Shown one piece after another: positions 8,369 to 16,967 of a stretch of DNA of 64,000 bases. Source of the stretch: Pseudomaricurvus sp033283335 (GTDB lineage: Bacteria; Pseudomonadota; Gammaproteobacteria; Pseudomonadales; Cellvibrionaceae); contig JAWMQP010000001.1 of the NCBI GenBank assembly GCA_033283335.1, positions 930,001 through 994,000 on the forward strand, given 5' to 3'. The notes below the pieces were generated by a model. That model was not told where the DNA came from. It saw nothing but the letters and a program-made list of their open reading frames with translations, and did not search any database. A program made the translations under genes and the position numbers. Position 1 is the stretch's first letter. Each line of letters starts with the position of its first letter.

Positions 8369-9571
8369 TCAAGACGACGCTCTTAATAAATCTATTAATT
8401 GCTCGGCTGAATAATCCCATGAGTACTTCCTTGATCGTTGAAGCCCCTTTCTCGACAGGCTTCCTCTGTATTCTTGATCAGTTATAAGCTTTAACAAACC
8501 GCTGTGAATGGATTCGAGAGAATGTGGATTGACCAAACAAGCAGCATCACCTGCAACTTCTTCGGTTGCACCGCCCTCTGACGTTAATACAGGAACACCC
8601 AGGGCCATTGCTTCCAAGACCGGCATGCCAAATCCTTCATACAACGTCGGATAAGCCATTATCGTAGCGCCAGAAAGAATTGCTGCCAGATCTTCATCCA
8701 TCACATAACCCAGCTTTCTCACATTCGGTAATTGTTCAATAAGGTCATCAAGGCCATGACTTTTCCAACCTGAAACCCCTATGTGGATTAAGGGGAATTG
8801 TCTTTGAAGATCATCCGGCAATGCCGAAAAAGCCTTAAATAAGCGTTCCAGATTTTTTCTGGGCTCTATGGTACAAAGAGAAAGTATGTAGCTTTCAGGT
8901 AGTTGATACTTCTCCCGTATCATTAATACCTTATCATTAGATGGCAGTGTACTTGGGTGGTTAACTGCTGGAGTCACAATCGCGATACGAGAACTGTCAA
9001 CACCGAGAAGTGTCTGAATTTCTCTCTTAGAAAATTCTGACACGGTAATGATGCGATAAGCCTTTCGAATTGACTCCATAAGCTTTTGATTCAGTAACTC
9101 CACACGCTCACGAGGGTGGTGTTCTGGCATACGAATATGAGACAGATCATGAATGGTTGGGTAGGCATGCTTACCTACAGGAAGCACCAAATAATTGGGC
9201 TCCCAATACACATAATCTTTAACCTGATTGGCCTGTAATAGAGCCACACATTGCTTGATGGAATGCTTTAATTTTATCACCATCGGCACTCGCCTAAGAA
9301 AGGGATGCACTTGTGTTCTGGCAGAGTACAATACTTTTTTAAAGGACGAAGACATATCCTTATCTGTTATTCTATGTCCATCCAATAAATTTGGTTCAAT
9401 ATCCAACAACAAGTCCTCTAACTGCTGCCGGCTGTACCACCCCCGACTGGATACTCCTCTGACATCAATAAAACTGGTATTCTTAAGCAATCGGGAAAGG
9501 ATATTTTTTGTGTATATTCCAATACCCGTCAGTGGTGGCTGCAGACAGTCTACATTCACTATCAATTTCAC
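8369..9571 (-). CDS. GT4-family glycosyltransferase
   Basis: The 400-residue GT-B enzyme opens with MKLIVNVDCLQPPLTGIGIY, typical of mannosyl/rhamnosyltransferases of the GT4 family. Its donor-binding half has LSLCTIEPRKNLERLFKAF and the acidic motif YEGFGMPVLEAMALGVPVL (E-x7-E). This arrangement is common in O-antigen and exopolysaccharide clusters. The sugar donor cannot be told from sequence. It lies between the type I secretion adaptor gene and the DUF4214 gene on the same strand. Confidence 0.88.
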   Translation of the reverse strand: MKLIVNVDCLQPPLTGIGIYTKNILSRLLKNTSFIDVRGVSSRGWYSRQQLEDLLLDIEPNLLDGHRITDKDMSSSFKKVLYSARTQVHPFLRRVPMVIKLKHSIKQCVALLQANQVKDYVYWEPNYLVLPVGKHAYPTIHDLSHIRMPEHHPRERVELLNQKLMESIRKAYRIITVSEFSKREIQTLLGVDSSRIAIVTPAVNHPSTLPSNDKVLMIREKYQLPESYILSLCTIEPRKNLERLFKAFSALPDDLQRQFPLIHIGVSGWKSHGLDDLIEQLPNVRKLGYVMDEDLAAILSGATIMAYPTLYEGFGMPVLEAMALGVPVLTSEGGATEEVAGDAACLVNPHSLESIHSGLLKLITDQEYRGSLSRKGLQRSRKYSWDYSAEQLIDLLRASS

Positions 9572-9655
9572 TTTCTCATCCCTAGACCATGATACTGGGC
9601 TGGCATATAGGTATTTGATTCAGCCCTGTACTCCTGCTGCAAAATCAAATAACTA

Positions 9656-11044
9656 TTAATCTTCAATCATAGTTCGAGCCAAAGAGTTCACAACTGGTTG
9701 TATCATGTATTGAAATAACGTCCTGGATCCGGTTGAAATAAAGACCTCAGCAGGCATACCCGGCATTAGCTCTAGCCCCTGTAGATTACCCAGACCTTCA
9801 TCAGTCACTTCAACACGAGTAAGGTAATAAGGAAGCCCCGTTTTGTCATCAACAAGACTGTCAGCTGATACACTCAAAATTCTTCCACTTATTGCCGGAA
9901 CGGAATGATTAAAGGAAGAAAACCGAATTTTGGCTTCCTGGCCAATTTTCACACGATCAATATCCGCTGTTGATACTCTGGATTCAATAACCATCGCCTC
10001 AGATTGAGGTACAATTTCAGCAATCGGGCTACCCGCATTGATCACACCGCCAATGGTATGAACAGCCATATGGTGGACCACACCGGATACAGGGGCTTTG
10101 ACCTGACTTCTATCCACAGTGTTTTCAAGTACCTTCATTTGTTCAAGCGTATCATTGAGAGAGTTTTGTGTTTGTGCCAAATCGTCGGTAACCGCCGCAT
10201 GGAACTCTTTTGTTTCTTGCAATATTTGCAGCTGTGTTTCTCCGATCTGAATTTGAGCCCCAGACATACTGGCCACCAACTCAGCCACTTCTCCCTGTAA
10301 CAGAGCTTGATTTCGCTCAAGATCTCGCAAGCGCGTCTTTTCCACAAACCCCTTTTCCAACAAGCTTCCTAAATCCACCAGCTCCTCAGAATAAGAGCTT
10401 ATTAAATCTTGTTTGCTTTCTTTAAGGCCTTGTAAGCCAGAAATTTTAGTTTGTAATTGCTCGATACGCTGTTCAAGAACTCGACGACTTCCTTCGAGAG
10501 CCCTTTTACGAGCTGTAAAAATTTGTTGTTGTGATGACATTTCGTCAACGGCGCGAGGATAGTTCACCAATATCGGGTTATTGAAAATTACTCGCTCCTT
10601 ACCATCACGCTCTGCGAGAAGCCTTGATTCCTTGGCCAATAAAGTAAGATACTGATTTCGAATAATGGCCAATTGCCCTAGTGAGTGAGTGCTATCCATT
10701 AGCAGCAAAACATCCCCAGCTTGAACAAAGTCACCGTTCCTTACCCGGATGTCGGCGACGATCCCCCCCTCCAGGTGCTGTACTGTTTTCTTATAGGATT
10801 TCACTGTTACCTCGCCAGGAGCCAGTGCTGCAGCATCAATGGGGGCTAAAACAGACCATAATCCGAAAACCCCGAAAACCAGAAACACAATGAACAGCCC
10901 AATAAGCTTTGGCCTGGTAAAAGCTGTATCAATCGATACTAAATGGGGAACTTGTGCATTGGATTGAAATTCATTGATGCTATGCTTCTGGCTTCCGGGG
11001 TTCGAAGCTATAAACATCTTGCGTGTGCCCAATTCATCGGTCAT
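9656..11044 (-). CDS. Type I secretion periplasmic adaptor, HlyD/PrtE family
   Basis: The 462-residue membrane fusion protein has one transmembrane segment near residues 50-72 (LIGLFIVFLVFGVFGLWSVL), a lipoyl-like half (EGGIVADIRVRNGDFVQAGD), a long coiled coil at about 150-300, the second lipoyl half (VKAPVSGVVHHM) and a C-terminal beta-barrel region. It would join the inner-membrane ABC exporter coded just upstream to an outer-membrane TolC-type channel, which is not in this window. The start has GAGGTGA a few bases upstream. The two genes form a PrtDE-type pair 21 bases apart. Confidence 0.92.
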   Translation of the reverse strand: MTDELGTRKMFIASNPGSQKHSINEFQSNAQVPHLVSIDTAFTRPKLIGLFIVFLVFGVFGLWSVLAPIDAAALAPGEVTVKSYKKTVQHLEGGIVADIRVRNGDFVQAGDVLLLMDSTHSLGQLAIIRNQYLTLLAKESRLLAERDGKERVIFNNPILVNYPRAVDEMSSQQQIFTARKRALEGSRRVLEQRIEQLQTKISGLQGLKESKQDLISSYSEELVDLGSLLEKGFVEKTRLRDLERNQALLQGEVAELVASMSGAQIQIGETQLQILQETKEFHAAVTDDLAQTQNSLNDTLEQMKVLENTVDRSQVKAPVSGVVHHMAVHTIGGVINAGSPIAEIVPQSEAMVIESRVSTADIDRVKIGQEAKIRFSSFNHSVPAISGRILSVSADSLVDDKTGLPYYLTRVEVTDEGLGNLQGLELMPGMPAEVFISTGSRTLFQYMIQPVVNSLARTMIED

Positions 11045-11065
11045 GAGCTTTCACCTCAAGTAGAC

Positions 11066-12829
11066 CTAAAGGTTGCCACCCGTGGTCTGATTACCAGCCA
11101 TTGATTGCTGAGCATTCATACTCGCTGGTCGAATCCCAGCTGGTTGCATATATTTGCCCAGCACTTGTTCCCTTGAACCAAAATCCAACACACTTCCCTC
11201 TTTCAGAACCAGTATCTTATCCATGTTCAGTAAGATAGCCGGACGATGTGCAATGACCACCAGTGTTATGCCATTGGCTTTGATACGCTGAATGGTTTTG
11301 ATGAGCTCATTCTCTCCAGCATCATCAAGGTTGGAGTTAGGCTCATCCAGAACAACTAAACAAGGTTTTCCATAAAGCGCCCTGGCCAAACCAATTCTCT
11401 GTCGTTGGCCTGCAGACAAGGACCCGCCAGAATTACCAATGGCCGTATCGTAACCATTTGGAAGATGTAAAATTAAATCGTGCACACCGGCCATCCTGGC
11501 CGCTTCAATCACCAGCTCGGAGTCTACTTGGCCAAAACGGGCTATATTTTCAGCAATTGTTCCATCGAAAAGCTCAATATCCTGAGGTAAATACCCAAGA
11601 TAAGGCCCTAGCTCTTCCCGCTTCCAGGAGCTGATTTCAGCACCATCCAGTCTCACCTTGCCAGCCATTGGAGCCCAAATGCCCAGTAACATCCGCGCCA
11701 GAGTGGTTTTTCCAGCGGCGCTGTGACCGATAACACCCAGAGACTCTCCCTGCTTCAAGCTGAAATTGATGCCTTTAAGAATTGGAGAACGGGTTTGAGG
11801 TGACAGAACCACCACTCCCTCAACTGAGATCTCTCCCTTTGGAGAGGGCAAAGGCATACCCACGCTCTCAGCAGGTATTTGTGTCAGAATGGTATTAAGG
11901 CGATTAAACTGTGCCCTTGCAGTGCTAAAGCCTCGCCATGCCGCCAGAAGTTGATCAATAGGTGCCAGCGCCCTACCCAAGAGAATTGAACCGGCAATCA
12001 TCATGCCCGGAGAAATCTGTTGTTTCACAGCGAGCAGAGCGCCCAGTCCCAGCACCAGAGACTGCACAACAATACGAAAGGTCTTAGAAGCAGCCTGTAA
12101 AATACCGGCCCAGTCGCTGGCATCAGACTGTAGTGCCAATACCCGGTCAGCCTGGCGATTCCAGCGGTTACGAACTCCCGCCAACATCCCCATGGACTCG
12201 ATAACTTCCGAGTTGCGGAGGTTAAGTGTGGTGTAGTTATTGACCCAAGCAGCCTCATGGTTGGCCTGTTGCAAACGGGCACTGGTTAATCTTTCATTTA
12301 GAAAGGCGATGCCGACCAGAACCACCCCAGAAAACACTGCAATCCATCCAAACCAAGGATGAAATAAAAACATGACAGCTACATAAATAGGGAACCAAGG
12401 CGCATCAAAAAACGCGAATAACCCGCTTCCGGTCAAAAAATGACGCAACCCCGTTAAATCAGAGATTGGCTGGGCACTGCTCTTCAGTCCAGCGGAAACT
12501 ATTGATTGCTTGAACGCAGCATTAAATACTCTCTCGCGCAGTAATTGCTCCAGATTATTACTCGCTCTTACCAGGATACGCGAACGCACCCACTCTAACC
12601 CCCCCATGGCTGACAAAAGAAATATCAATATGAGGGTTAACATGGCCAATGTAGAGAGACTGCCACTGGTCACTACCCGATCATAAACTTGGAGCATATA
12701 GAGAGCCGGCACCAGCATCAGGATGTTTATGGCCATACTAAACAGACCCACATAATAAAAGTAGGGTTTGCACGCTGCCAACGCCGCTGACAGCTCTGAT
12801 GCATAGCGACCTGATTGGTTAGTATCCAT
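11066..12829 (-). CDS. Type I secretion system permease/ATPase, PrtD/HasD family
   Basis: The 587-residue half-transporter has an N-terminal membrane domain (about 20-310) and a C-terminal ATPase domain. The latter has Walker A GHSAAGKTT, Q-loop YLPQDIELF, signature LSAGQRQR, Walker B LVVLDEPNSNLD and the switch histidine in VIAHRP. Length and the absence of a C39 peptidase domain place it with PrtD/HasD/RsaD exporters of RTX-type or S-layer proteins carrying uncleaved C-terminal signals. No RTX substrate or TolC gene is present here. Its position among glycosyltransferases is unusual. Confidence 0.93.
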   Translation of the reverse strand: MDTNQSGRYASELSAALAACKPYFYYVGLFSMAINILMLVPALYMLQVYDRVVTSGSLSTLAMLTLILIFLLSAMGGLEWVRSRILVRASNNLEQLLRERVFNAAFKQSIVSAGLKSSAQPISDLTGLRHFLTGSGLFAFFDAPWFPIYVAVMFLFHPWFGWIAVFSGVVLVGIAFLNERLTSARLQQANHEAAWVNNYTTLNLRNSEVIESMGMLAGVRNRWNRQADRVLALQSDASDWAGILQAASKTFRIVVQSLVLGLGALLAVKQQISPGMMIAGSILLGRALAPIDQLLAAWRGFSTARAQFNRLNTILTQIPAESVGMPLPSPKGEISVEGVVVLSPQTRSPILKGINFSLKQGESLGVIGHSAAGKTTLARMLLGIWAPMAGKVRLDGAEISSWKREELGPYLGYLPQDIELFDGTIAENIARFGQVDSELVIEAARMAGVHDLILHLPNGYDTAIGNSGGSLSAGQRQRIGLARALYGKPCLVVLDEPNSNLDDAGENELIKTIQRIKANGITLVVIAHRPAILLNMDKILVLKEGSVLDFGSREQVLGKYMQPAGIRPASMNAQQSMAGNQTTGGNL

Positions 12830-12849
12830 ATTGAGCCAGGAACAACTGT

Positions 12850-14097
12850 TTAGGTAGTCGAGAAAGCCCTCTCAGTCATCAAACTCTCTTTATCGGCCAG
12901 ACGGAAATACAGGTTTTGATACATCATTCCCATCCTTTCCCCGGTGAACAACTGCTCATAACGTCTGCGCGCCTGCTGCCCCATTGAGACTGCCAAACCA
13001 GGATTACTTAAACGGCAAATAGCCCTGGCCAAGCTTTTTTCACAGCCAGGCTCTACGACCAAACCGGTTTCTTCATGGCAGTTGACATAGGTTGTACCGG
13101 TACCTATCTCAGCAGAAATGAGAGGCTTACTGCACATTGCTGCTTCCAATAAACTGACACCAAAAGCCTCAGAACGCTGATGAGATGGAAGAACAAAAGC
13201 ACGACACAAGTTTAGTAAACACATTTTGGTTTGATCGTTTACACGACCAATAAAAATCACATTCTCTAGCTTCATAGCCCTGGCTTTCTGGCGCAGTTTT
13301 GTACCTTCGGGCCCCTCTCCTACTATCAAAATTTTTTTATCGGGTACCAGCGCTGCTGCCTCGAGTAAGGTATCCAGGCATTTGTAATAGCGAAGAACGC
13401 CAACAAATAAGAAAAAGTCGTCGCCATAGGTGTGCCTTAAAGCGCTCAATTCCTCTTCTTCAATTTCAGGGTAAGAACCTTCGCTAATCCCCAAAGGGAT
13501 AATATCTACTTTATTTTTATAGTCTTTTAATATCAGACTGCTATTAGCATAGGCCGGAGATGTAGCAATTATGCAACTGATATTACGAAAGAAATTTCTC
13601 ATCAAGGGGGAATAGAGGCCAGAGAAATATTTTTGCCTGACAATATCAGAATGGTATGTCACCACTTGAACTTTCCCTTGAGAACGCCCTATTAACAGTT
13701 CCAGCAGGTCTCCAAACGGCCAGGGGAAATGATAGTGCACGACATCTGCCCACTGACAGGCTTCTTTAAATAAAGATAATCCGCGCCAGGCAAATCCGCA
13801 GGAAGAAATTTCAAAAGCTTGTGGTATCCGGATGACTTTTACGCCATCTACTTCCATTTTTTCAGGTTTATCTATAAAAGGACTAAGGGTGAATATTTTC
13901 ATTTCTACCCCAGGTCCTACATTCAGAGCAATTTGCCGTATAGCTTCCTGCAGCCCACCCTGCGTATCAGGAAAATAGGTACGATAAACCTGCAAAACTT
14001 TTAAGCATCGATTACCAATTTGCATTTCAGAAACTTTTTTTATAATTGGTTCAACGCTAATTGGTCTCGAAATAACCGCCCTATTCGCAGCTACCAT
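12850..14097 (-). CDS. GT4-family glycosyltransferase
   Basis: The 415-residue GT-B enzyme has the N-terminal pattern KVLQVYRTYFPDTQGGLQEA and the donor-domain motifs FVGVLRYYKCLDTLLEAA and SEAFGVSLLEAAMCSKPLIS. This is the classic GT4 layout of capsule and O-antigen mannosyl/glucosyltransferases. The ATG at 14097 is supported by AAGGGAG six bases upstream, although the homologous core begins about 30 residues in. It is the first gene of a run continuing into the type I secretion pair (20-base gap), so it may be co-transcribed with it. Confidence 0.88.
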   Translation of the reverse strand: MVAANRAVISRPISVEPIIKKVSEMQIGNRCLKVLQVYRTYFPDTQGGLQEAIRQIALNVGPGVEMKIFTLSPFIDKPEKMEVDGVKVIRIPQAFEISSCGFAWRGLSLFKEACQWADVVHYHFPWPFGDLLELLIGRSQGKVQVVTYHSDIVRQKYFSGLYSPLMRNFFRNISCIIATSPAYANSSLILKDYKNKVDIIPLGISEGSYPEIEEEELSALRHTYGDDFFLFVGVLRYYKCLDTLLEAAALVPDKKILIVGEGPEGTKLRQKARAMKLENVIFIGRVNDQTKMCLLNLCRAFVLPSHQRSEAFGVSLLEAAMCSKPLISAEIGTGTTYVNCHEETGLVVEPGCEKSLARAICRLSNPGLAVSMGQQARRRYEQLFTGERMGMMYQNLYFRLADKESLMTERAFSTT

Positions 14098-14613
14098 CCC
14101 AAACTCCCTTACCAGCCTGAAAGTTACTTCAAAGATGGCGGAGCCATCCCATTCCCTGATTATCTACTACCCTGTAATTCGAATAGATATGCTCAGTTAC
14201 GTTGCTTATGATTAAGAGTAGTAGGCGTTAAAATTCAGCGCCAGTTTTCAGGTAAAGACTTATCAACTAATCAAGCGATTTCTTATAGGGAGAAAGCCTA
14301 TATGATTTAAATTACTAGGAAGAATAGTTTGTGATTTTAAATAAAGAAGGATAAATTATATCTAAAGTTCTATTCAGTAGAATACTGTGAGATTTTTATT
14401 TATTAGATAAATAAGATAATCTAATATGCCAAATAGGAATATGGCTTATAACCAGCGAATTCGTTTTTTTGTTTAAGAAGCATGTGTTGAGATGATCTAG
14501 ATTCTCGGGCATGAAATCTATTTGAGTTTTCGGCATACTATTTATGAATACGGGGTGGGGATGGTCTTCGGAGAACTGACAGTTTTTCAATAGGTCGCCT
14601 GAACTACTATAAT
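14098..14613. other. 516-bp AT-rich intergenic region upstream of a GT/T1SS gene run
   Basis: No convincing gene is seen. The stretch is strongly AT-rich and probably contains the promoter for the minus-strand gene run beginning at 14097. A small dyad (TATAGG-N7-CCTATA, about 14284-14302) lies in it. A 64-codon minus-strand reading frame (14396-14590) has no ribosome binding site or recognisable domain and is not annotated. Confidence 0.5.
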
Positions 14614-15765
14614 TTAGACAATTAATGACTTATAGGTATCAAGGGTAAGATTTATGACATGATGATTACTATAATTGCTTACCACCTTCTCCCTACCTGC
14701 TTTGCCAAATTCTTTTCTCAAGTCTGGAGAGTGAACTAGTTTAGTTATCGCGCCTCTTAAGGATTCGATATTATTAGGCTCTATTAAATATCCATCAACA
14801 CCGTGCAGGACAAACTCTTTACAACCGGACATGTTCGTAGAGATTATAGAGCGACCACATGCTGCTCCTTCAATGAGAATCCTGGGTATTCCCTCTCCAT
14901 ATGTTGAGGGTAAAGCAACAATATGACATTGTGAAATTAGCTCTGCCATATCTGAAACATTCCCATGCCAAACAATTTCATTATTGACAGACCATTTTTC
15001 AATATCCACTATTGAAATAGCAGAAAAAGCGTCTTCATCAATAATTCCTGCCACATGCAGTTCGACAGGCTCTCCTTTTGCTTTCAATAGATTAATTGCC
15101 TCAACCAAGAATTCTAGGCCCTTACTTTTCAACAGTCTGGCAGCGAACAATACTTTAATTATATGACTTTCAGGTTCAGGCCTTGGTGTAAATAAATCAA
15201 GATCCACCCCAGCCCCAGGTACCACAGTCGCTTTGGCCATAGATTTTGCACACTCACCCAAAAGAAGTTCAGAGTCCTGAAAATTTTCGAACATTGGTAT
15301 GTTACGCCCTCTGAGAACCCAAGAAAGTGCAGGTCTTAATATTTGCCATCCCAATCTCCCCATACGACTGGTGTGAGTTGACAATACACCCAAACCTGGC
15401 AAAGACAACACGGCTGCACGCCCCAAAATACGATAAACTGTCCCTGTATAGAGTACCGGCTTTAAGGTAATAGCATGACAAACATCAGGCTTTACCTTCG
15501 TAATTAACCTCAACGTCTTAAAAAAACAAAATATTTCTTTTAAAGGGTTAAGTGAGCGCCGCTCAATAGGTAAATCATGGACATGAATACCTAAGGACTT
15601 TAACTTGTAAATGTAATCCTCGGAGGATAACCGCGCAGCCACATGCACTTCAAACCCTTCCTTTTTTGCGGATAACGCACGATCCAACCAATGAAGAACA
15701 AAATACCAATCGACATTGATTATATACAATAGCTTTCTTTTGTTTTTGTTTTTTAAACTAGGCAT
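14614..15765 (-). CDS. GT4-family glycosyltransferase
   Basis: The 383-residue enzyme opens KRKLLYIINVDWYFVLHWLD, a pattern seen in capsule/O-antigen GT4 enzymes of the CapM/WbpT/PglA group that act on undecaprenyl-linked acceptors. It has FAARLLKSKGLEFLVEAI and the donor motif STYGEGIPRILIEGAACGRSI. The start is supported by AAGGAG upstream. It is divergent from the GT2 gene at 15817 with only 51 bases between, so the two promoters must lie in or very near that gap. The sugar specificity is unknown. Confidence 0.87.
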   Translation of the reverse strand: MPSLKNKNKRKLLYIINVDWYFVLHWLDRALSAKKEGFEVHVAARLSSEDYIYKLKSLGIHVHDLPIERRSLNPLKEIFCFFKTLRLITKVKPDVCHAITLKPVLYTGTVYRILGRAAVLSLPGLGVLSTHTSRMGRLGWQILRPALSWVLRGRNIPMFENFQDSELLLGECAKSMAKATVVPGAGVDLDLFTPRPEPESHIIKVLFAARLLKSKGLEFLVEAINLLKAKGEPVELHVAGIIDEDAFSAISIVDIEKWSVNNEIVWHGNVSDMAELISQCHIVALPSTYGEGIPRILIEGAACGRSIISTNMSGCKEFVLHGVDGYLIEPNNIESLRGAITKLVHSPDLRKEFGKAGREKVVSNYSNHHVINLTLDTYKSLIV

Positions 15766-15816
15766 TAACTCTCCTTAAACTCATCTTGAGATTGCCTCGC
15801 GCTACAGGTTCCATAC

Positions 15817-16911
15817 ATGATAAAATACGTAGTCAGAGAACTACGACTAAACTTAAAAAGATTTACTGAATTCATGCCTGAACCAACCGTATCGATCATT
15901 TTACCAGCTTACAATGCATCGGAATACCTTCAGCGAGCAATTGATAGCCTTCTAGACCAGACATATACTGACTTCGAGCTTTTAATTATCGACGATGGGT
16001 CATCCGATTCTACTTGGGAAATCATTTCATCCAATAGAGACCCGAGAATTTCAGGACACCGTTTCCAAAAGAACCAAGGGTTAATTTCAGCGCTCAATTA
16101 CGGCCTCGGACAAGCTAAAGGTGAGTTTATTGCCCGAATGGACTCTGATGATATAGCTTTACCTACAAAACTAGAGAAACAAATATCTTTTTTGGAAAAA
16201 AATATTGAATATTGCGCTTGCGGAACATCTATTATAAATTTTGATGGTAAAGTTTCATCTTATATGCGATACCCCAAAACTCATGAGGAGATTGTTTCCA
16301 ACCTTTTCTTATTTGAGCGAAACATCTGTCATCCTACTGTTGTTATAAGATCGAAGGTTATTCACGAAAACAACATTAAGTACCGATCAGAATATCTTCA
16401 TGCAGAGGATTACACGTTATGGATAGATCTCGCAAAATTTGGAAAGCTATACAACCTTGAGGAAGGACTCTTAAAATATAACCGGCATGATGCCCAAGTG
16501 TCTTCAAAGCATTATGATGCTCAAATTCAAACATCCCGAAAAATTGTCAAAGAGTTACTTCTAGAAAACTTCAGGGAATCGTTATCTGAAAATGATATTT
16601 CAACTCATTTAGACTTTTTAATACATCCACTCAACAAAAGCAGTAAGGCCGTAGCTGAAAAAGATATCAGAAACTGGAAGGACAAACTTTTACAATCCAA
16701 TAGAACTCACGAAGTTTTTGACGAAAAATGTTTTAACAACACCGTAACGTACAAATACTTCCATTCATGTTTTTACTACCGTTTCCCCCTAAAACATAGA
16801 CTAGGCTCACTTATTAGCTTAATAAGAAACGACCCTAAATTTGGGTTACAAACACTTTGGCTACTAGTTAAGCGATTATTATTTTATCGTGTCTTTAATA
16901 AAGCTAGCTAG
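15817..16911 (+). CDS. GT2-family glycosyltransferase
   Basis: The 364-residue inverting GT-A enzyme has the N-terminal signature TVSIILPAYNASEYLQRAID, the metal-binding acidic motifs IIDDGSSD and MDSDDIA, and the acceptor-side motif HAEDYTLWIDL. These are typical of WcaA-like GT2 enzymes of surface polysaccharides. The first ATG (15817) has CAGG eight bases upstream; an alternative start at residue 20 (MPEPTVSII) would also give a complete domain. It lies alone on the plus strand between two minus-strand gene runs. Confidence 0.87.
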   Translation: MIKYVVRELRLNLKRFTEFMPEPTVSIILPAYNASEYLQRAIDSLLDQTYTDFELLIIDDGSSDSTWEIISSNRDPRISGHRFQKNQGLISALNYGLGQAKGEFIARMDSDDIALPTKLEKQISFLEKNIEYCACGTSIINFDGKVSSYMRYPKTHEEIVSNLFLFERNICHPTVVIRSKVIHENNIKYRSEYLHAEDYTLWIDLAKFGKLYNLEEGLLKYNRHDAQVSSKHYDAQIQTSRKIVKELLLENFRESLSENDISTHLDFLIHPLNKSSKAVAEKDIRNWKDKLLQSNRTHEVFDEKCFNNTVTYKYFHSCFYYRFPLKHRLGSLISLIRNDPKFGLQTLWLLVKRLLFYRVFNKAS

Positions 16912-16927
16912 AAGAGCTTAAAGCGCT

Positions 16928-16962
16928 CCCTCTTCCCTTTGCTAAGCTCAAGGGGAAGAGGG
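16928..16962. terminator. Hairpin between convergent GT2 and sulfotransferase genes
   Basis: CCCTCTTCCC (16928-16937) pairs perfectly with GGGAAGAGGG (16953-16962). It lies in the 56-base gap between two converging genes and could terminate both, though it has no long U tract on either side. Confidence 0.5.
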
Positions 16963-16967
16963 TAATC

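Noticed and set aside
9228..9659. 143-codon plus-strand frame opposite a GT4 gene
   Set aside because: It lies opposite a clear glycosyltransferase and shows no domain or start signal.
14396..14590. 64-codon minus-strand frame in the AT-rich gap
   Set aside because: No ribosome binding site, no family, and composition like the surrounding non-coding DNA.
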